37,604 nt of DNA from Burkholderiales bacterium (GTDB lineage: Bacteria; Pseudomonadota; Gammaproteobacteria; Burkholderiales; Burkholderiaceae_C): positions 1-37,604 of the forward strand of contig JAPLPK010000120.1 of NCBI GenBank assembly GCA_026400275.1, in the 5' to 3' direction. Under the pieces are notes generated by a model. The model was given only the letters and a program-made list of their open reading frames with translations, was not told where the DNA came from and did no database searches. Each line of letters opens with the position of its first letter. The stretch's first letter is position 1. The position numbers were made by a program, and so were the translations under genes. Of the stretch, positions 33,301-37,604 are shown piece after piece.

Positions 33301-33934
33301 CGTCGGGGGTCAGCTGGATCAGGTAGCCGGACACGAAGCGCGCCGCCAGGCCGCAGTGGCGCAGCAGCTGCACCAGCAGCCAGCCCGAGTCGCGGCAGGA
33401 GCCGCTGGCTTTTTCAAGCGTTTCTTCCGGCGTTTGCACGCCGGGCTCCATGCGGATCAGGTATTTGATGTCCTGCTGGATCTGTTGGTTGATGGCAACC
33501 AGGAAGTCATTGGTGGGCTGTTTCTTCAGGTCCAGCTTGTCGAGATAGGCCTGCACCAGCGGCGTGGCAGGCTCTGTCATCAAATAGGGGGAGAGTTCTT
33601 CCTTCAGGCCATCCTTGTACTTGAAGGGGAAGTGCTGGGCTTCGGGCTCCAGGAAGTAGTCGAAGGGGTTGTACACCGCCATTTCGACCACCAGGTCCAC
33701 GGTGACCTTGAATTCGGTGGTTTTTTCGGGAAACACCAGGCGGGCCTGGTAGTTGGCGAACGGGTCCTGTTGCCAGTTCACGAAATGGTTGGCGGGTTCA
33801 ATTTTCAGCGAGTAAGAGATGACATTGCTGCGGCAGTGGGGGGCAGGGCGCAGACGGATGACTTGAGGGCCGAGGTTGACCGGGCGGTCGTACTTATAGT
33901 GCGTAACGTGGTTCAGTGCGGCGTGGATCGACAT
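30359..33934 (-). CDS. Large transglutaminase-like protein with a DUF2126 C-terminal region
   Basis: A 1191-residue cytoplasmic protein. Residues 1-about 290 repeat the architecture of the 337-residue transglutaminase next door: N-terminal beta domain, then Cys180 (GSCRDSGW), His229 (TDLHAWGEV) and Asp245 (GLDATSG). The remaining 900 residues match the DUF2126 family, with stretches such as RLTMGGEPTFVAVNDRDAAEWN, LHFGQGKWYPGEQLPRWAL and a His/Glu-rich block TDGRHVGTGGGNHFVMGGATPAESPF that suggests a glutamine-synthetase-like or ATP-dependent ligase active site. A linker with Ala/Gly/Gln-rich sequence lies near 600-680. It is the first gene of the minus-strand cluster and divergent from comEC. 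Function predicted only: peptide ligation linked to the ATP-grasp neighbour. Confidence 0.9.
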   Translation of the reverse strand: MSIHAALNHVTHYKYDRPVNLGPQVIRLRPAPHCRSNVISYSLKIEPANHFVNWQQDPFANYQARLVFPEKTTEFKVTVDLVVEMAVYNPFDYFLEPEAQHFPFKYKDGLKEELSPYLMTEPATPLVQAYLDKLDLKKQPTNDFLVAINQQIQQDIKYLIRMEPGVQTPEETLEKASGSCRDSGWLLVQLLRHCGLAARFVSGYLIQLTPDVKALDGPSGTTVDFTDLHAWGEVFLPGAGWVGLDATSGLFAGEGHIPLACTPQPSSAAPIEGGVDKAEVEFAHHMQVTRLYESPRVTKPYTDEQWAEVLALGEKVDQDLVAGDVRLTMGGEPTFVAVNDRDAAEWNTDALGPTKRGFATELVQKLRDEYGQGGFLHFGQGKWYPGEQLPRWALNIFWRADGQPVWRNPALFADERQASNYTSEDAQRFTQRLAENLGITPKFILPAFEDVWYYLWRERRLPVNVDPFNSKLSDEMERARLRRVFEQKLDSVIGYVLPVRPADGPRLAGPVWTTGPWFLRDERMYLMPGDSPMGFRLPLDSLPWVSEAEFPYMIEQDPSIPRPGLPESSSIYARYANRAAARAAGFTSSATAVGGPLRPTQVPTLTERASMPYQAGGTPQPEAARQRQDGSASALGAVPPLANASRPGQTEPADFNRMPARNESASWVGRTALCVEVRDPRRASGPKAEAVGTKSGVIYVFMPPLELLEDYIELLSAVENTAEQLGVKLVLEGYPPPRDPRLKLLAGTPDPGVIEVNVHPVTSWGELVYNTEFLYNAAFESRLSAEKFMTDGRHVGTGGGNHFVMGGATPAESPFLRRPELLTSLLVYWHNHPSLSYLFSGMFVGPTSQSPRVDEARNDQLYELEIAVEQVAKNREKYGQDMPPWIVDRTLRNILIDATGNTHRSEFSIDKMYSPDSATGRLGLLEFRAFEMPPHARMSIAQQLLLRALVARFWNEPYKAPATRWGTELHDRFMLPAFIEMDFNDVIDEMVAAGYAFDRSWFAPHLEFRFPLVGDIQTHGMTLTLRNALEPWHVLGEESTSSGTARYVDSSLERMEVRVTGFNQSRYVVTCNGHAVPLQPTGTVGEYVSGVRYRAWNPPSALHPTIGIHAPLTFDIVDTWMKHSVGGCQYFVTHPGGVNYESFPVNANTAESRRLSRFTRMGHTPGEMRVPPATINVPGSREFPFTLDLRR

Positions 33935-34051
33935 GTATGTGTCTCTTGGTAGCTGGAAAGTTCTGGCCAGACAACGTCTTGGCCTGCTCGCATACTAGCA
34001 AGTCCTGAGCCACGGGAATGTGTAGATGATGTGGCAGTGAGACATAACCTT

Positions 34052-36526
34052 ATGCAAAACCCTTGGCCGTCTGAAATTAAACGCGTGGCGCTGGTGGCTC
34101 CTGGCCTGGCGGGTTGGGTAGCGGGCACGGCGCTGCAGCTAGTGCAGGCGCAACTGTGGTCCTGGCAGGGTTATGGGGCGATTGTGCTTCTGGCGCTTGT
34201 TTTTATTGCGTGTGTAGCTATTAAAAGTATAGCTTTTACAGCGACTTGGATGCATGGGGTGACCCGTTGGATCTTGGCCTTTTTGGGCGCCTTGTTGCTG
34301 GCCTTCGGGCTGTGCGGCCTGCGCTGCACGGCCTATGTGCAAACCGCGCTGGACCCCGCGCTGGAGGGGCGTGACATCACGGTGGTCGGGGTAGTGGCGC
34401 AGATGCCACAGCGTACCGAGTCGGGCCTGCGTTTTCGGCTGGAAGTGGAGTCCGCCCGCATGGGCAATACGCCGGTGGCCGTGCCGCCGCGCATCGACCT
34501 GTCCTGGTATGACGGTGTGCTGGCTTTTGGCGCGGGCGGCAGCGCCAGGCAATGGGAGCTGCAGCGCCAGCTGCCAGACCTGCGTGCCGCCCAGCGCTGG
34601 CAGATGACGCTGCGCTTGAAGGCGCCACACGGCGGGCGCAACCCCCACGGATTCGACTTCGAGCTGTGGCTGTGGGAGCAGGGCGTGCAGGCCACCGGCT
34701 ATGTGCGCGCCGGCCCCAACGATGTAGCGCCCCAACTGCTGGAGAGCACTTGGTGGCACCCGGTGGAGCGAGCGCGACAGGCGGTGCGTGATGCCATTTA
34801 TTCGCATGTGGAGGACCGCCATTTGGCCGGCGTGATTGCGGCCCTGGTGGTGGGTGACCAGGGGGCCATCGAGCGGGCCGATTGGGATATGTTCCGGGCG
34901 GCAGGGGTGGCACATTTGATGTCGATTTCCGGGCTCCATGTGACCATGTTTGCCTGGATCGCTGCGGGGCTGGTGGGTTGGCTGTGGCGGCGCAGCGATG
35001 TGCTGGGTTGGCGTGCCGGCCTGTGGCTACCGGTGCCACAGGTCGCCTTGGTGGGTGGGCTGATGCTGGCGCTGGTCTACGCGGTATTCAGTGGCTGGGG
35101 CGTGCCCTCGCAGCGCACGGTATGGATGCTGGCGACGGTGGGCGTGTTGCGCCTGAGTGGCCGCAGCTGGCCCTGGCCCTCGGTGTGGCTGCTGGCTTGT
35201 GCGGTGGTGGTGGCGATCGACCCCTGGGCCTTGCTGCAGGCGGGGTTCTGGCTAAGCTTTGTCGCGGTGGCTGTGCTGTTTGCTACAGATTTAGGAGCTG
35301 CTGGCGCAGGTGATACCAGCGCTGGAGGTAGATTTCGCTCCATGCTGCGTGAGCAGTGGACTATCACGCTGGCACTTACGCCTTTGACGCTGCTGCTGTT
35401 CCAGCAGGTCTCTGTAGTGGGTTTGTTGGCCAACCTGCTGGCCATTCCCTGGGTGACGCTGGTGGTGACGCCCTTGTGCATGCTGGGTGTGCTGCTGCCG
35501 CCGGTGTGGCAGCTGGCGGCCGGCAGCATCGATGGCCTGGGCTGGGTTCTGCAGTATCTGGTGCAGCTGCCGTTTGCTACGGTTTCGGTAGCTGCTCCCG
35601 CAGTATGGATAGGCGCCGCAGGCGTTTTGGGTGGCGTGGTTCTGGTGTTGCCACTGCCTTGGACCTTGCGTGCGCTGGGTGTGCCCATGCTGCTGCCGGT
35701 GCTGTTGTGGCAGGCGCCGCGTCCGCTGCAGGGGCAGTTTGAATTGTTGGCGGCTGACATCGGCCAGGGCAATGCCGTGCTGGTGCGCACCGCCCACCAC
35801 AGCCTGCTGTACGACACGGGCCCGCGCTGGGGGCAGGACAGCGATGCCGGTCAGAGGGTGCTGCTGCCTTTGCTGCGCGCCATGGCCGAGACGCTGGATA
35901 CGGTGGTGGTGAGTCACCGCGACAGCGACCACAGCGGCGGCGCGGCCTCGGTGCTGGCACTGCAGCCAAAGGCGGAGCTACTGAGCTCCATCGAGTCCGG
36001 CCACCCTTTGCAGTCAGTGCGCACGGTCACACGCTGTGCCGCGGGGCAGGGCTGGGACTGGGACGGTGTGCGGTTTGACGTGCTGCACCCACTGGCGGGC
36101 GACTACGCCAGTCCTGCCAAACCGAATGCACTGAGCTGTGTGCTGCGCGTGTCGAACGGTGCGCATACCGCCCTGCTGGTGGCCGATATTGAGCAACCCC
36201 AGGAAGCGCGGCTGGTGGGCGGGGCGGACGCCCTGCGGGCCGACGTGCTGCTGGTGCCCCACCATGGCAGTAAGACATCCAGCAGCCCGGCGTTTCTGGA
36301 CGCGGTACGGCCCCGCTTTGCGCTGGTGCAGGCGGGTTACCGCAACCGCTTTGGCCACCCCGCGCCGCCGGTGCTGGCGCGCTACCAGGAGCGCGGCATC
36401 CAGGTGGTGGACAGCAGCCACTGTGGGGCGGCCACCTGGCAGTCGGTGGCGCCGCAGCGCGTGGCTTGCGAGCGGCAGCAAGCGCCGCATTACTGGCAGC
36501 ACCCATGGGCAGATGGAGCGCTCTGA
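34052..36526 (+). CDS. comEC: DNA internalisation / competence protein ComEC/Rec2
   Basis: Inner-membrane channel for uptake of single-stranded DNA in natural transformation. The 824-residue protein has N-terminal membrane segments and an OB-like soluble domain (DITVVGVVAQMPQRTESGLRFRLEV), the multi-pass Competence domain starting HLAGVIAALVVGDQGAI with HLMSISGLHVTM, and a C-terminal metallo-beta-lactamase domain with SHRDSDHSGG, LLVADIEQ and VPHHGSKTSSS. The ATG at 34052 is used; an upstream in-frame GTG (34031) adds seven residues. Two stretches, residues about 56-64 and 411-428, are encoded by sequence resembling the dispersed palindromic repeat. It separates the two ATP-grasp loci. Confidence 0.92.
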   Translation: MQNPWPSEIKRVALVAPGLAGWVAGTALQLVQAQLWSWQGYGAIVLLALVFIACVAIKSIAFTATWMHGVTRWILAFLGALLLAFGLCGLRCTAYVQTALDPALEGRDITVVGVVAQMPQRTESGLRFRLEVESARMGNTPVAVPPRIDLSWYDGVLAFGAGGSARQWELQRQLPDLRAAQRWQMTLRLKAPHGGRNPHGFDFELWLWEQGVQATGYVRAGPNDVAPQLLESTWWHPVERARQAVRDAIYSHVEDRHLAGVIAALVVGDQGAIERADWDMFRAAGVAHLMSISGLHVTMFAWIAAGLVGWLWRRSDVLGWRAGLWLPVPQVALVGGLMLALVYAVFSGWGVPSQRTVWMLATVGVLRLSGRSWPWPSVWLLACAVVVAIDPWALLQAGFWLSFVAVAVLFATDLGAAGAGDTSAGGRFRSMLREQWTITLALTPLTLLLFQQVSVVGLLANLLAIPWVTLVVTPLCMLGVLLPPVWQLAAGSIDGLGWVLQYLVQLPFATVSVAAPAVWIGAAGVLGGVVLVLPLPWTLRALGVPMLLPVLLWQAPRPLQGQFELLAADIGQGNAVLVRTAHHSLLYDTGPRWGQDSDAGQRVLLPLLRAMAETLDTVVVSHRDSDHSGGAASVLALQPKAELLSSIESGHPLQSVRTVTRCAAGQGWDWDGVRFDVLHPLAGDYASPAKPNALSCVLRVSNGAHTALLVADIEQPQEARLVGGADALRADVLLVPHHGSKTSSSPAFLDAVRPRFALVQAGYRNRFGHPAPPVLARYQERGIQVVDSSHCGAATWQSVAPQRVACERQQAPHYWQHPWADGAL
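34217..34243 (+). repeat. Partial palindromic-repeat-like segment inside comEC
   Basis: GCTATTAAAAGTATAGC, then TTTTACAGCG, matches the left half of the repeat family. It encodes AIKSIAFTA in the first membrane region of ComEC. Chance similarity is possible at this length. Confidence 0.4.
35282..35335 (+). repeat. Palindromic repeat copy within the comEC reading frame
   Basis: All blocks of the repeat are present in order: GCTAC, GAGCTGCTGGCGCAGG, ACCAGCGCTGGAGG and ATTT. It is read in frame and encodes a soluble Gly/Ala/Asp-rich loop (DLGAAGAGDTSAGGRF) between hydrophobic segments, at residues about 411-428. Confidence 0.65.
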
Positions 36527-36652
36527 AATGTCGTTACGATGGATGCGGCGAACATAGGTCCCAGCGTTTGCGCTTAATTTGTGCGAGTTGCCCATTTGCA
36601 CGTCAACATGGCTCGTTACTTGCTATTCTTTGGTTTCAGGAGATGAAAACTT

Positions 36653-37604
36653 ATGCAGAAATTTGACGAAATGTATACATCGCTACCGTATGAGTTTTTC
36701 TCTAAGGGAAAGCAGATCCGGGATCACTACAAGATTTATGACGCATGGTTGGCCAAGCAGCCGGGCGACATGATGGCCAAGCGGCGCGAAGAGGCCGAGA
36801 TGATCTTCCGCCGCGTCGGCATCACCTTCGCCGTGTACGGCGCCAAGGACGAGGACGGCTCGGGCACCGAGCGTCTGATCCCGTTTGACCTCATCCCCCG
36901 CATCATCCCTGCCCACGAGTGGGGCAGCATGGAAAAAGGCCTGGTGCAACGCGTCACCGCGCTGAACCGCTTCATCCATGACGTCTACCACGACCAGGAC
37001 ATTCTGAAGGCCGGCATCATCCCGCGCGACCAGGTGATCAACAACGCCCAGTTCCGCCCCGAGATGATGGGTGTGGACGTGCCGAACAACATCTATTCGC
37101 ATATCTCCGGTGTGGACATCGTGCGCGCCCCCGATGCCCAGGGTAACGGCGAGTACTACGTGCTGGAAGACAATCTGCGCGTGCCCAGCGGCGTGAGCTA
37201 CATGCTGGAAGACCGCAAGATGATGATGCGCCTCTTCCCCGATCTGTTCAGCAGCCATCGCGTGGCTCCGGTGGCCCATTACCCCGACTTGCTGCTGGAA
37301 ACCTTGCGTGCTTCGGCCCCTGCCGCCACAGCGGACCCTACAGTCGTCGTCTTGACGCCTGGTATGTACAACAGCGCCTACTTCGAGCACGCCTTCCTGG
37401 CGCAGCAAATGGGTATCGAGCTGGTCGAAGGCCAAGACTTGTTCGTGAAGGACAACTTCTGCTACATGCGCACCACGCGTGGCCCGAAGCGGGTGGACGT
37501 GATCTACCGCCGGGTGGACGACGACTTTTTGGACCCGCAGGTCTTCCGCCCCACCTCGACCCTGGGTTGCGACGGACTCATGGCCGCCTACCGTGCAGGC
37601 AATG
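36653..37604 (+). CDS. Circularly permuted ATP-grasp ligase (DUF404/DUF407), partial at the right edge
   Basis: The first 317 residues of a stand-alone circularly permuted ATP-grasp protein, cut off by the window. It starts MQKFDEMYTSLPYEFFSKG, with AGGAGA 9 bases upstream. Family features are FDLIPRIIPAHEWGSMEKGLVQRVTALN, YYVLEDNLRVPSGVSYMLEDR, VLTPGMYNSAYFEHAFLAQQMG and LVEGQDLFVKD. The last two closely parallel the fusion protein on the other strand (LLTPGPYNETYFEHAYLARYLG, LVEGSDLTVRD), so the genome has at least two paralogues. The normal partners, an alpha-E gene, a transglutaminase and sometimes an Anbu-type proteasome-like peptidase, would be expected just beyond the edge. Product and substrate unknown. 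Confidence 0.92.
   Translation, partial: MQKFDEMYTSLPYEFFSKGKQIRDHYKIYDAWLAKQPGDMMAKRREEAEMIFRRVGITFAVYGAKDEDGSGTERLIPFDLIPRIIPAHEWGSMEKGLVQRVTALNRFIHDVYHDQDILKAGIIPRDQVINNAQFRPEMMGVDVPNNIYSHISGVDIVRAPDAQGNGEYYVLEDNLRVPSGVSYMLEDRKMMMRLFPDLFSSHRVAPVAHYPDLLLETLRASAPAATADPTVVVLTPGMYNSAYFEHAFLAQQMGIELVEGQDLFVKDNFCYMRTTRGPKRVDVIYRRVDDDFLDPQVFRPTSTLGCDGLMAAYRAGN

Noticed and set aside
6664-35335. Palindromic repeats as ordinary intrinsic terminators
   Set aside because: They occur in both orientations, within operons and inside comEC, and most lack a proper T-tract; a repeat family explains them better, although one copy (10002) may terminate transcription.

Overview
The window is about 37.6 kb of GC-rich bacterial chromosome. 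Gene content, gene order and a dispersed palindromic repeat point to a betaproteobacterium of the Comamonadaceae (Burkholderiales), probably close to Rhodoferax or Polaromonas. The genus is inferred from protein resemblance and neighbourhoods; no search was run. There are no rRNA or tRNA genes, insertion sequences, phage genes or CRISPR arrays, and no gene-free stretch longer than 300 bases (the longest is 8426-8691).

Layout. (1) 1-6679 is a sugar-acid catabolic island: a 5'-truncated TRAP substrate-binding gene and its FCD-type GntR regulator on the minus strand, divergent from an operon for uronate dehydrogenase, an SMP-30 lactonase, 5-dehydro-4-deoxyglucarate dehydratase, 2-oxoglutarate semialdehyde dehydrogenase and a KDG kinase. 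Together these oxidise hexuronates to 2-oxoglutarate; the aldarate dehydratase is not in the window. A palindromic operator and a promoter lie between regulator and operon. (2) 6712-8425 (minus) holds an MFS exporter, a 37-codon remnant of an FAD oxidoreductase and a RidA-like gene. (3) 8692-12733 holds a FeeM-like acyltransferase fused to a PilZ domain, a SlyD-type isomerase, the ribosomal L16 arginine hydroxylase, a small conserved gene and an Ala/Pro-rich lipoprotein with a strong promoter and terminator. (4) 12756-14341 (minus) is a manganese-responsive unit: a yybP-ykoY riboswitch, a TMEM165/GDT1-family exporter and a 5'-truncated CDF transporter. (5) 14365-18712 (minus) has an MFS transporter with a 41-residue membrane protein behind it, then dapA, bamC and a YycJ-like hydrolase. 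(6) 18802-25989 (plus) has parE, a lytic transglycosylase, parC and a chemoreceptor. (7) 26013-37604 has a second RidA gene and two loci of the circularly permuted ATP-grasp / alpha-E / transglutaminase family, separated by comEC and running off the right edge.

Most notable: the two paralogous ATP-grasp/alpha-E/transglutaminase loci, a predicted peptide-ligation or tagging system of unknown substrate; the PilZ-acyltransferase fusion; the Mn riboswitch unit ending in a truncated CDF gene; three genes (dctP, the oxidoreductase, the CDF) that have each lost a clean block of sequence; and a repeat family with at least five intergenic copies plus two segments inside comEC that are read in frame.
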